Of a stretch of DNA of 64,000 nucleotides, positions 32,425-50,291 are shown piece by piece. How positions within the stretch are numbered: position 1 is the first letter of the stretch; each line of letters opens with the position of its first letter. The notes beneath the pieces are model-generated. The model was not told the origin of the DNA. It did not search any database and worked only from the letters and a program-made list of their open reading frames with translations. The position numbers and the translations under genes are program-made. This DNA comes from Marisa cornuarietis (Eukaryota; Mollusca; Gastropoda; Architaenioglossa; Ampullariidae): contig SMMW01000080.1 in the NCBI GenBank assembly GCA_004794655.1, forward strand, positions 961,501 through 1,025,500, given 5' to 3'.

Positions 32425-35400
32425 ATGGCAGAGCTGAACGATCAAGAAACTTTATTGTTAATTGACCTTTATCGAAGCCAGGAAAATCTATATAATTTTA
32501 AAATTGCTAGCTATCACGATCGCCAACAAACAAGAGAATCGTATCAATTTATAGCAACGTCGATGAACAAAGGATGGAACGGTAAGTTCCAAATTAAACG
32601 TTTCCAAAAACGTTGACATATTCCTTCACTCCAAAAATTGTTAAAAAGTAATTTTCAGTGTCGACCAAACATTATTACAATTAGCCAAAGACATAGAATT
32701 TTCTGGTTTTGTATGGCAACATAACTTGCGAAAGACTCAACACGTGGTGAAATGTGTAGTAGAGTAGTTGTATGTAGATTTTGATCATTTTCTTTAGATC
32801 TGGTGGCATAGATTTTGCTATGCATGTTTTAATTTTTTTGTTTAAACTGGAAACAGCTGAAAATGCAGTATTTCTATATGAGTGCATGTGTTTTGTCATT
32901 GTTTTCAATGTTTGTGCTGTCTGATGATTATTTTATGTAGGCTATGTGGTACACATTATTGCATGCCTTTTATATTTTTTTCTTCATTGCAGTGGAGATG
33001 ACAAAAGCAAAACTAAACTGGTCGAGAAATGGTTACACATGTAATCGAAGACTTTTTGAGCGAAGCGTGAAGAGTGAGGCAGGGAGGGACAATATTGTCA
33101 AAATCGAGGGGAAATGGTGTCCCTTACTTGACTCTTTCCTGCGTCCCTTTAGCGAAATCACAAGCGAGGGGATATCAAATCTGGTGAGTAAACAAATCAT
33201 TTGATCTCTGTCCAATTGTTGCTATTTAATATTCGCTGGTTATAATACCTATGCTTTATAAGCATACTCTGATGAAATATTTTTGAGAGCATTATAATGT
33301 GTACTGTGTGGCATGCAAAACAAAATAAAGACATACATGTAAATTGAAAGACAAGAATGTCAGCTTGTATTAGATCATGAAAACATAAAAAGATGTTAAA
33401 CAATTGGACATAGTGAACTAAATACAGTGAGTAGGATTTGCAAATCTTTTACATTTGAAAATTTGTACGTTTTCATTTTTCAAACAATTTTACCAACAAC
33501 TAATAGTGATGTCATGCACAAGAACCCATGTGATTAAATCAAATGACATAAACATCCATGTCATTTCATTGGTCAATGTAATGTAGGAATATTGTTAATT
33601 TTATTCTTGGTTGAAATATGTGCTACATACCTACTACACTTTCATGTTAAATTCTAGGCATTTCCTTAAATTAGACAGAAACAAACAGAAAAAGCAAAAG
33701 ATATCTGCACCTGATTATTCCTTACAAACCTATCATTATAGAAAGTGAAAGTAATTTCTAGACGGCATCATCAAGTTTACCGCTAAATTAACAAGTATAC
33801 TGCCACACAAAGGCATTGTTTACTTGTATAGGCCTGTAAACAAAATTCTGCAGTAAAACTGCACCAAATTTAACCTAAATAACAGAAATCATAGGTGGAA
33901 GATTTTCCTTCTGGCAAGTTCTTTATTGCAGTTACCTGCTAAATGTCGTTTGCTCCTGCCAGGGAACTGACCTTCTGCATTCACATTATTTTATTTCTTC
34001 CCGCACCAAGCAAGCATTTTCTGAACTTCTATTGCCACTTTGTTGACTGATTTTACCACACCCATTTTCACCATTTTTTCTCCAGTCGCCTTCTACTTTA
34101 TCATGAGTAAGCAAATGCTCTCTATCTATAAGAGTTGATGGAGGAAAATTTGCATCATGCTTGGTCATTAAACAGTTGTGCAGTGCCAAGCATGCTAGTA
34201 TTACATTTGGCGCATGTTCCTGTGCAAGGCGCATTGTACTGCAAAAGACCCTAAACCTTGAGGACAGAACTCCAAAAACATTTTCTGATATACGGCTTGC
34301 TCTCGAAAGCCAATAGTCACAAATGCAATGCTTTCGCTGTTCTGTTTCAATGGGGTCATCACTGCCTGTAGCTACAATAGTTGAACGGATAGGATATGGC
34401 TTCATTAACTCGGTCTTGACAGAAGGCTAAGCGGTGGTTCAACCCCCTTGGACGGATGTATTTACCCCTTTTTGAAAAAATCATAAAAAGTTAACTAAAA
34501 GAGGTAGAAGAGCAATTAAAATTGATACTGATAGATCAAAATGTAAAGAAAAGGAACAGTCTTACCTTGTGTTTGCTTGAAAACACACTTATAGTATTCC
34601 CAACAGAAAATGCCATGATAATGAGCCCATACAAAGTCGCCTGCAGTAAAACATTAGCTGCTTTCACATGCCTAAATGACAATAACATAAGGGAGGGAAC
34701 TACTGAAACCGTTAGTAAATAGTCCACCATGATTCCCTCCCTTTAACTTGTTCAGCCAATCAAAAAATTTCGTATTGTAACAAAGATTGTAAATATTGGT
34801 CGAGTGCCATTTTGAAGTATTGAAGTACGTTTTGCGGTCATTCAATTTGACATGGATTTGTACTTCAACAACCGCAAAGGAGAAGAAAATAGTAAGTAAT
34901 ATTTAAATTCTAATGTATATTCTAATAAAACATATGTTTGTTTGGTACTTTATGTCTGTATATATTGTGTAAATAATTTTTTTGTTAATTTTTGAAACTG
35001 ACCTTCAAAACACGTACAGTTCATTTGATTTTAGTACTCAAAGACAAAACCTATGTATCTTAAAATTTACACCAAGTGAATGTTTTAAAAATGCTCTTTA
35101 AAACAGTGTATTACAGGTGGTTGTCTTTACTGTAGGTTAATAAATATAAATTTTCAAAGCTGCCGGTCAAACTTTCTGCCCTGGATATTTTGATAGCTAT
35201 TTTCTTAACAGAAAGACAGGTACCGTGGGAAAACGCAGAAAATTGCTGTCAAACGTGAAAACTACGTCATTTAAAAGAAGATCACTCGATGGAAAAATGA
35301 ATCAACTATCTAATTCATTAATTTTTTCGGCAAAATAACAAGATGACGAGATGAGTTTAAAAATGCGCCGTGCATGGCATGATAACTAGCTTGGTCGTGT

Positions 35401-36618
35401 GACCACTCACATTTGAGTGGCCCGGGAAGATTTGCTTAAGTATAGTTTTAAAGCAAAAGCGTCATCCCCTACAATATAGTAGGGAACTGGCATAGCCCTT
35501 CCTGGAAGTGGTGTAGCTTCTGGAATTCCTTGGGTTTTCTTTTCAATACCTCCAACAGTGATGAGTCTTGAAAGACCCCAGCATCTCCAGCCTTCCTGCT
35601 ACATCCGACATTGAACCAAAAAATCCTGTAGGTGGCATCCACGAGTGCAAGGAGGATGATACTGTGGATGTTCTGATAATTGAAGTATGCAGAACCTCTT
35701 CTCTGGTGAAATTATTGCAATGTGCTTTCCCTCAAGAGGCCTAATGCAATTGGGAAACTAGTGCATTTCAAATTGCTGGCTAATTTGTTTCCATTCCTCG
35801 GGTATATTTTCCACCTGAAACATAAATTGGGTGGGAATTAAGCATGTGCATTTACATATTTAATAATAACAATGATACTCTTAATATTGCAGTTTCCTGC
35901 TTGTCAGTAAGCTCAGCGCATTTGAACAAAAGAGCAGCACAACGCATACAAAAGCACAGATTAAAAATTACAGAAAGGATTGGGGGATGAAAGGAAAGGT
36001 GGCCACTAGTTACTGTTGAATATGAATATTAAATAAAAAGAACTTGAGTTATTATTGTTTACTGGTTTGAAGGGAGCATGCATAATATGTATCTTGCTGA
36101 CCCCTGATATCATATTGTGGCAAATGTTTCAGCAACCAACTCACACCCAGCAAGGCATCTTGAAGTCCGAAGAGTCAGAAGTGTGTGGGGATGGTGCTGG
36201 ATGTCAGAATGATATTCAGCACATAATTCCAGTACACAATAAGCCAAGACCAGAAATGGATTTGCCAAACAACCCCCGTAGCCATGATTTGTCCCCTAAT
36301 GGCTTTAATACACATCTTTCAGACGAGAGCCAGTGTTCATCGCCACCTTATTTCGCTGTAAATGAGCGAAAAAAAAGACGAGCAGGGACCGTGGATAGTG
36401 CGATGGCCATACTTGAAGACATGGCTCGTTATGTCAAAGAGAATGCTGAAAGACGAAAGATTGTGCATCAAAATGCTCTTGAAAAAGAAAATGACATGTA
36501 CGGTCGTTATGTGGCTGCTCGGTTAAACACGTTGAGTAGGTCCACCCAACTGAGAGCAAAAAGAAAAATTGATAAACTGTTATTTAAAGCAGCTATTGGA
36601 GAAGAAGGATCCCATTGA
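32425..36618 (+). CDS. MADF (Myb/SANT-like) domain protein with BESS-like C-terminus, 277 aa
   Basis: Three exons join in phase: 32425-32581, 32993-33183 and 36133-36618 (TGA stop). Residues about 8-95 form a MADF-type DNA-binding domain: LLLIDLYRSQENLYN, then DRQQTRESYQFIA, with the exon 1/2 join in MNKGWNVEMTKAKLNW. The middle is Ser/Pro/Asn-rich and probably disordered. The basic, helical C-terminus (about residues 210-270: ERRKIVHQNALEKEN, RYVAARLNTLS, LRAKRKIDKLL) looks like a BESS-type protein interaction motif. Such proteins act in chromatin or transcription, and related ones partner the transposase in Harbinger elements. Whether this is a host regulator or a transposon gene cannot be settled here. 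Its second intron contains an antisense HARBI1-like relic. No stop or frameshift was found, so it looks functional. Confidence 0.75.
33986..35814 (-). pseudogene. HARBI1-like (PIF/Harbinger) transposase relic, split by an insertion
   Basis: Two minus-strand blocks carry DDE_Tnp_4 landmarks. Block A (35814-35436) starts after an acceptor (TTTCAG) and has FPNCIRPLEGKHIAI, LALVDATYR and VPYYIVGDDAFALK. Block B (34408-33986) has MKPYP, LSRASRISENVFGVLSSRF and LACLALHNCL. Damage visible: a TAG where Trp is expected just before FPNC, a frameshift near ISPEKR, another after KRKPKEF, and Glu in place of the first catalytic Asp (LEGKH). The second Asp and the Glu of SENVFG remain. The blocks are separated by the 1.03 kb insertion at 34409-35439. 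The N-terminal part was not found. It lies antisense in an intron of the MADF gene. Confidence 0.85.
34409..35439. mobile_element. 1.03 kb insertion flanked by TTAA inside the Harbinger transposase
   Basis: TTAA occurs at 34405-34408 and 35436-35439. Removing the DNA between them joins block A to block B exactly in frame at the FALKLYL / MKPYP border. A TTAA target duplication is typical of piggyBac-type (and Kolobok-type) transposition. The ends (CTCGGTCTTGACAG and GGGAAGATTTGC) do not form good terminal inverted repeats, so the family is open. Inside, a CCAAT motif (CAGCCAATCA near 34753) and a short plus-strand ATG open frame at 34853 with a following GTAAGT were seen but not supported as a gene. 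Confidence 0.6.
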
Positions 36619-38135
36619 AAAAACTGAATGTCAGGAAAATGTCGTATTATAGAAGCCTACATCACCTAGTATTTATTGTTTTTATTTAATTGAGAAGTAC
36701 TGTAAAAGGCTAGGTGACTTGCATATCTCTGGTAAACATATCTACGGAATGATTGCATACTCTATAGTCTATATAATGGGCTAAAAATGCAAACTACTGC
36801 TTTCTTGACCTTGGCCATTAAATCTTCTGCTGCACGGGAAAAATTCAACCTAGTAAAGAAATACCTAGATATTTATCAGTATGAACCACATTCATCTGTA
36901 CACTTCCAAAGATCCATCTCTCATTTTCCACTAAAAATTCCCCTTTTCTAAAAACAACATGACATTTTCTTAACATTTAGGCTAAGAGCTACACATTTCT
37001 TAAGGCAGTTCATTGATAACAAGCAAGAAAGTTATAGCGCTACATACATCACCTTGTTTAATGCCCTCTGTACAATCAATATAATCTGTTATAGAGCCTC
37101 CATACCTGACATAAACTCTAGATGATTTTTTATCACTTCAAGTAATGTTGATTCATTTCTTCTTGATGTGTGACAATTTTAATCTACTGCCTACAGAACA
37201 GGATTATCAGGGGTTGAAAGAATAAAAAAACCTTTTTTTATAACATGTTTTGTAGTTATTATGAGCCAATGAAGGTGTGAGTGTGTGTGTGTCCGCATGC
37301 ATATATGGGGTAATATGCCCATGAATGGAGCCCGGTTTTTATTAACTAGATTTGTGTAACTGGGTAGTAAACAGAACTAAAGATATTGATGAGTGCTAAA
37401 ATTAAAGCACAGATTAAATGAGACAAAGGTTATCCATTACCTCTCCTGCATGAAATTATGATAAATAATATGCAATAATACCCCACTGGTCATGCATAAA
37501 TTCTGTGGGTTCTTAGCTACATTTCTGATTGTCACTGATAAAGAAGCCAAGTTATCTAGATCATGAAACTGCAAATAGTATTATAAACAAATAAGCAAAT
37601 TCTTTCTTTTCTAGTACAGACTGCACATATACTAAGCTTTATATATATATGACTATATCCTTACTCCTGCATCAGACTGCACTGTCATTGGCAGTTGATC
37701 AAAAACCTGTTTAACGCTGTAGTCATTCAAAGAGCACACCTGTCATGGCTAAGACATAAAGCAATGCATACCTTCAAGTATTCTTCTTTTAATTCCTGGT
37801 AAATAGCACTGCATGTTTCCAGGACAATCTTTCGTATTGTGTTGTCCGCCACTCAGAAAACATTAGATGCTTAAAAATGACTCCACTGGAAGCATAAAAA
37901 ATTAAAAATATTACATATAACTCATTTAATATTACAATAATAATTATCATTGAAATGCACTTAAACCAAAACAATTGCAAACTTGCATGCATAATACATG
38001 TATTGTTTTATGTTTCAAATAATTCATTGTAAATGTGCACATCATCCATCTCAGTTTCTAAAGAAATTCCTCAAGTTCCTCTTCTACTGCTTTTTTTAAA
38101 AATTAAATGCTGTGAAGACTAGTCAGGTAAGTATC
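36619..38135. other. Intergenic, nothing recognised
   Basis: AT-rich sequence after the MADF stop. A TATATATAT run near 37641 and a short GT run near 37278 are present. I see no gene. Confidence 0.5.
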
Positions 38136-39955
38136 AGTTCCTACCAGTCTCTGAGACCGATGTAAAAGCGGTTATCCTAAAAGCTAAAGCAACAACCTGC
38201 GAGTTAGATCCGATGCCCACGAGCCTTCTGCTCGAGTGCCTAGATACTCTACTTCCTGCCATCACACATATTGTAAATGTCAGCCTGTCGTCAGGTGTTT
38301 TCCCATCTCTGTTCAAGAATGCGGTGGTGAGGCCACTTCTAAAGAAATCCACGCTTGATGTCAATGTGCTAAACAACTACCGCCCAGTCTCCAACTTGTC
38401 TTTTCTCTCTAAGATCATAGAGAAAATAGTTTTGACACAGCTCTGGGCCTATTTACAAGACCACCATCTTCTTCCACAAGCTCAGTCGGCATATAGACCT
38501 TTCCACAGCACTGAGACCACTCTTATTAAAGTAACAACAGACATATTATCTGCTCTTGACAGTGGTGATGTTTCTCCATTAACCCTACTGGACCTGTCTG
38601 CTGCATTTGACACTATAGACCACTCTCTGCTTCTTCACAGACTCCACACCCTCTACAGGATTTCTGGACCTGCCCTCTCATGGTTCAACTCCTATCTCAC
38701 TGATAGGACCCAGACTGTGGTAGTCGATGGTCAGACATCTCGCCCTGCTTCACTTTTCTGTGGCGTTCCCCAAGGCTCAGTACTTGGCCCAGTCCTGTTC
38801 ATCCTGTATACTAAACCACTTTCATCTTGCATCCGGTCTCACCAGGTGTCTCATCAGTCCTATGCAGATGACACGCAGCTTTACTGTTCTATTCCACTGG
38901 CTGAGTCTCACTCTGCTATTAGCTCTCTAGAAGCTTGTATTAGTGATGTCAAGGGCTGGATGGTGAAAAACAAGCTTAAACTAAATGATGATAAAACGGA
39001 AGCCCTCTTGTGCCATAGAAGAAGACATCAACCTTCACTAGTCAGTCTGCCCAATCACATCAAGGTGGGCGACAGCAACATCACCTTCACGTCATCCGTT
39101 AGGAATCTGGGATTTATTGTCACCGCAGACATGACCCTTGATAAACATGTTACAGCTGTCTGTCAGTCTGCCTACTATGAGCTCCGTAAGATCAGTGCCA
39201 TCCGTCACTTTCTCTCTACACGTGCCACCAACACTCTTGTCTGTGCGTTTGTTCTTTAACGACTTGACTACTGCAACTCCTTGCTGGCAGGCTGCCCCTC
39301 ATTCCTCATTCAGAAACTCCAGAGAGTACAGAACTCCGCTGCACGTCTGGTACTTAGAGCAAGGAAACGGGACCATGTCACACCTCTCCTTCGTTTTCTA
39401 CACTGGCTACCCGTCCGTTCTCGCATCCAGTACAAACTGTCTGTGCTGTGTTTTAATTTCTTTGCTGGCTCCTGTCCTGACTATTTCTCTGAACTTCTCA
39501 TCCCTTACTCTCCGGCCAGACAACTCCGCTCTTCCTCTGACAACCGTACTCTGACTGTTCCTGTCACCAGAACAACAACATATGGTCACAGGACTTTTGG
39601 CTACTGTGCTGCAAAACAATGGAACTCTCTTCCTCTCCATATCCGCCACCTTCCTACAATTGAATCCTTCAAATCTGCACTGAAAACGCACCTCTTCCTT
39701 GAGCACTACTCCTAGTCCACAATGCTAGTCCTTACCCCCCCCCCTTCCCTCTTGCTACTTTACCCATCACTATTTTTCTCTGTTCCTGTTACTTGATGCC
39801 TTTTGTTATCTGTTTTTGTCAGTACTGTCGTTTTCTTTCGTCCCCTGTGTTCTGTATCTACTTAGTCCACGTCTCTTCCCCGTTTTAAGCGCTGAGCATA
39901 CTCTCTACGAGTGTGAATATGCGCTATAAAAATCTTCACTATTATTATTATCAAC
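38136..39955 (+). mobile_element. 5'-truncated CR1/L2-like LINE, reverse transcriptase part
   Basis: One reading frame runs from 38136 to the stop at 39715 with a single internal TAA (39257-39259, where VLSRLDYCN would be expected). Reverse transcriptase landmarks in order: LNNYRPVSNLSFLSKIIEK, LLDLSAAFDTIDH, GVPQGSVLGPVLF and YADDTQLY, then the C-terminal RLDYCNSLLAGCP and HVTPLLRFLHWLPV blocks. The endonuclease half is missing. The 3' end has CGCTATAAAAATCTTCACT and an (ATT)n tail, typical of this clade, and no target duplication is evident. The good open frame suggests a fairly recent insertion. Confidence 0.88.
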
Positions 39956-41379
39956 ACGTGGTCATTTTCAACACTAAAATTACAGAGCTGACGGTTGAAC
40001 AGTGAGAGACGAGAAGACCCGTAGAGCAGTTAATGAAACTTATGTCTGAATAAACATATGTACATGTATATAGGTTGAACCTGAGTCGGGACTTGGTGTT
40101 TAGAGAAGACATAACACTCGTGTTTAGCCCATTTATGCCTCGCGTTTAATTATTGGAACAAAAATAATTTCTTCTCATCAAATTCCTATTCCTTGAATAT
40201 CTGTTGGTCACATACATGAATCTTACACACAGATTCAAAAATGTCAACCTCTGACATAAATGAGTTAAGTTGTATGTTGATGTAGAAGATAAGGGATTGA
40301 GATTATTCTAGGTAATGTAGGATTAGGCCTAGAATACAAGTATTATCCTGTGTAAGTGGTTCTTAGTTTGTAAATAATGTTAATAAACTTAGTTGTTTTT
40401 TTGAATATCTTCACTATGGTTTATGCTTGAGAGGTGGAACGCTGTATCGAATGGTTTATGCGTGCATGATTGGGGATAATCTTCTTTTCCTTACAAATAC
40501 CCCAGGCAGTGATTTCATCAATCATTGTAAAACAATATTATCATCTGCCATGATGTGTTACACACCATATAGTCGTTTAAAACCGAAAGCAACAACTGAT
40601 GAATGGCTTATCAGTTATCCGCCATGTATTAATTAACAGACCACTTGAAAGGGCATATCCGGCTTACCATTCTTATCCCTCAGCATTTAACTTCTTCGTG
40701 GGCCTGAACAGTCTTTGATTTATTACACTTGAGTCGCTTATTTAATTTAAAATGAAATCAGTACGATAGCATTTGTTCCCAGTAACTAAAGGGAGTTTTT
40801 AATTGAACACATTGTTGCCACAGACTGCACAGTCAGATTTCCACAATCCCACATATGTGCCCCAAAGACTTTGGTTTTTGCCTGACCCTCACATAAAAAT
40901 CTTCCAAAGTTGCACATATTTTACAATAATCTTGTCACCCATGTTGGTTGACAAAAAAATTTGTAAATTTTTTTTTTGGGCAGAACTTTGATATAGGGGG
41001 ACAACGTGACGTCATAGGCTGGTCTATGTTATTTTGTCAGAGGTTTGGGGTAGGGTTAGGGTTAGGTTCAGTTTATTCGGTACAATTGGGCAATTGAGTG
41101 GAGCGAGCAGACGACAAATGCCGCGAGCCATTTCTGTTAATGCCGTCACGTTGCCCCCCCCCCTCCATATCAAACTGTACTTTTTTTTTTGTTTTTTTTT
41201 TAGCTCAAATGCAGTTACGATCACATATCGAGTATCAAGCGTTACAGCCTAACCATAATATGCAACAACACGTTATCGAGGGACATTAATCAGGCTCACA
41301 TTGATATGTCGCCTGTGACCCATCGAGTGCCGCCGCCAGAAAGGTTCACGGCGAGCAGGCGAGCGAGAGGCTGTGCAGC
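39956..41379. other. Intergenic, upstream of GST copy 2
   Basis: No gene supported. It includes TAGGGTTAGGGTTAGG (41051-41066), which matches the TTAGGG telomere unit for about 2.5 copies, and a C9 run near 41154. Confidence 0.5.
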
Positions 41380-41530
41380 GAACGGTGTGTGAGTCAAGTG
41401 GAGCCTCGCCACATGTACACCCGCCGCCGCTCCAAACCTCCAGCCAATCTTAATCTCCAGGGGTACTCTGCGCATGCCTGGAGGTTTGGATCCGCTACAG
41501 CTCGAGGCCTGCTGCACATTTTATACTGAG
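41380..41530 (+). promoter_or_regulatory. Promoter region of GST copy 2 with a 12 bp inverted repeat
   Basis: A GC- and CpG-rich stretch upstream of exon 1. It holds TGAGTCA (AP-1-like, about 41391), a CCAAT box (AGCCAATCT, about 41442), CTGCGCATGCC (close to an NRF-1 site, 41468) and TTTATACT (about 41519). CCAAACCTCCAG (41432-41443) and CTGGAGGTTTGG (41478-41489) are perfect inverted repeats with a 34-base loop that contains the CCAAT box. Roles are inferred from motifs only. Confidence 0.5.
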
Positions 41531-41591
41531 CGCCATTCTTTCTGCAGCTGGGGGTTGAAAGGCACGTTGCTGGCAGTCGACGAATCACACA

Positions 41592-47552
<5,961 letters not shown>

Positions 47553-47756
47553 TCACCTGTGTACTCGTACAACAGCGCCTACCTTTGGGAACAACAAGCT
47601 GTAGCTACCAAGCAATGGTACGCACACAGTAAATAATCAAACTGCCTTCAAAAGTTTCAAGAGACACACGTGGTGAACGCTTCTGGCTTCGTGTTCTGGA
47701 TCCAAGACTTTTGAGAGTCTCCTAGATATATCGATTTCAATCGAGAGCGAAAAATG

Positions 47757-47762
47757 AATAAA
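47757..47762 (+). terminator. Polyadenylation signal of GST copy 2
   Basis: AATAAA lies 204 bases after the stop codon. Confidence 0.65.
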
Positions 47763-50211
47763 AATGTACATTTTTAAACGTTCATAATTTTATTCTGTGT
47801 GATAGATAGACCGTGTAAGCATGCATTACACGCGCGTACACGCGAACAGAAACACATACAATGTCTCTGCATCTATCTATAAAAGAATGTGTCTATGATT
47901 TCATCCATACTGTGTTGTCTGTGAAGTTTGAAATTTAATAAACTCAATTGTATCTTCCATTAAAAAAGCAATAGGAGCGATGTCATTAGGTCATGGCTAC
48001 TTAGATGAATTGTTTCTTTCTCCTGCGATATTCTGTCTTTAAGGATTTCAACAAACAACAATTTTCAACTAAAACTCATTTTAAACTCGATTGTGCAATA
48101 CGATTTATAGAAAAAAATCTCATAAAATGTCATAAAGCGAAGAAGCAATTAATCATAATAAATGTTTATCTCTAGATTGCCTTTATCTCACAAACAAAGG
48201 CTAGCTCAAGGCCCACGAAGACTCACGAGTACATGATTATCAGCAGCTGAATTTTGATCAATTAGACCCAGTTTCTTGTACTAAACAACATTGTGAGGCT
48301 CGCTCTCTTCTGATTCAACTGAACTGAATTCTACACCATAATCCGCACATTATACATTGCGCTAATATTTCTTACGTGTTCTCCAATGTTACTCTAGTAC
48401 ACAAGGGTGCTATTATTTCACACTTTTATCTCAAAGGTATCTAGACATTCGTTTGTCACCATAGCCATTGCGAAGAGGGTCGTGTACACTTTTGAGAACC
48501 CACGTGGCAGGAAAACTTATCCTCTTCTTGTTTCAAACTTGCTACACATTCTTTCTATTTCCAATTACTGTGCTATGTATTTCATTGAAACTTTTCATTT
48601 TTTCTCCTCCAAAAGATTTGGGACAAGATGGAGATAAAAAGTGTCCCCATACTTTGCTGGACAACATCAGGTTGACTTTTAACGTCTATAACTTAAAAAA
48701 AATTTAATGTCACAGTGTATTATAGCAATACAAATAATAGTAACAAAGCTCACATTGCTGACATACAATGCATAAATATAATAATAATAATGATGCAAAC
48801 ATTTTCAAGTGCATACTCACAATCCTAAAGAGCATGCACTTAGCCCTAAAGAACAAGAACGAGACATGGGCAACATATGAAGGACAGGGAAACAAACAGT
48901 ATGTGAACTGTATATGAGACAAGCTTCCACAATTAATGCTTATTAGATGGGTTCGTATGCAAGTTCTAGAGTCAGTGAAATGAAGGGAGGTCCAAATTTT
49001 TAAACCAACCCAATTATATAAAATCTTTAAGGTTGTGTAGCTCTTTTCACTAATCACCCTGCGACTATTAGTATTATCATGGAGTGATTTTAGTCCCGAT
49101 GTTTAAGAAATAAAAACTCATCTCTTCGCATTTTTGTCCCTTTTCGCTTATCAGTTTTTTTATTGATAGTAGTATTAAATGTATGATATGCACACATTCA
49201 TACATGACACATTTTAATAAAGATTTAAACAGTGGAACATAAGAAACAGACTAAGCAATGTGGGTCATTAGTTCCCATAAGTATAAAAAACACCTACTCA
49301 TTTAGGTATGATTCCTCCGCGGAAAAAGAAATCCCAAATGTAGAAGAGAAAAATGTGTAACTACGTAGGCTGAACCGGGAGGTTTCTATAAGGTTCATAG
49401 TTGTACTCACTTTTAATGGGAAATATTGCAGTAACACACTTTCGTCTCAAGTGTAGCTGAGCTACTGCTTCCTGTGCAAGTGTTTAAACTGTGAACTCCA
49501 TGCTCATTACAATAGTTAATAGAATCCACAATTGTTTCTTTCAAAATGTGTCTAACAGCGACTATATTTAGCCCATCGCAAAATTTCATAATTCACAGCA
49601 ATAGCTGCTGTCGACGGAACACTAAACAACTTCTGTGGGTCGAATTCCTGAGCGTCCGATGTTGATGATGGAAGAGACTGGTTAATATAAGAATGGGTGG
49701 AGTGCAATCATATTTTTGCAACTACAAAATAAAATAATAACCAACGGGAACTGGCAGAGAATATTAAAACCGTAAGTAAAAAAATGTTAGTTAAATGGTT
49801 TCAGATAAATGAACGAAGTGGTACATTCACACACACATAGTTGCACTTAGTGTAGCGCGCGTACTCCCCGCCACACACACATGTCAATCAAAAATATGTA
49901 TTTTTACTTAAACACACACACACACACACGTGCGCGCTCTCATACTCACCCACACAGACTACAAAAGGAAAAGGGCGGCGAAAAGGGAAGACACGTAAGT
50001 GAAATTCCTGAAATTTTGTCAACTGATTTCTCACATTAATCAACCAAAACCCGATTTCTTATACTAGTGAATTAACCATTATGTGAAGCACGCTCTCTTT
50101 TGATTGAATTTACAATAGTCTAGACAATTTTCAACAGTAAAAAAATCTTTAAAAATACTTTCTGTATTATTTCCCTCCAAAGCAATTTGAAAGAAGCTAA
50201 TAAATGTGTGC
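47763..50211. other. Intergenic, upstream of GPCR copy 1
   Basis: No intact gene. 48250-48320 resembles the sequence upstream of GPCR copy 1 (CCAGTTTCTTGTACT, GCTCGCTCTCTTCTGATT against CCGATTTCTTATACT, GCACGCTCTCTTTTGATT). 49440-49500 resembles 61155-61215 upstream of GPCR copy 2 (TTTCGTCTC and CTACTGCTTCCTG). A short (AC)n run is at 49912-49929. Confidence 0.5.
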
Positions 50212-50220
50212 TATATAAAA
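50212..50220 (+). promoter_or_regulatory. TATA box of GPCR copy 1
   Basis: TATATAAAA is preceded by GAAGCTAATAAATGTG, as in GPCR copy 2. It lies 80 bases before the chosen ATG and downstream of the first in-frame ATG (50187). That is why the later start was preferred. Confidence 0.7.
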
Positions 50221-50291
50221 GTACCAAACCAAAAGCCAGAGAAAAAAGGGTTTGCTGTTACTTAATGGTTTTACTGTCTAGTTGGAGAATA

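Noticed and set aside
34853..34892. Plus-strand ATG exon MDLYFNNRKGEEN before GTAAGT inside the TTAA insertion
   Set aside because: Only 13 codons, no following exon could be identified.
48407..48637. Open frame with SFVTIAIAKRV, faintly like GPCR TM3
   Set aside because: The match is a few residues only, no neighbouring helices align, and the ERC motif is absent.
50187..50291. Upstream in-frame ATG extending GPCR copy 1 by 35 residues
   Set aside because: It lies before the TATA box, is lysine-rich and unlike a receptor N-terminus, and the paralogue starts at the position matching 50292.
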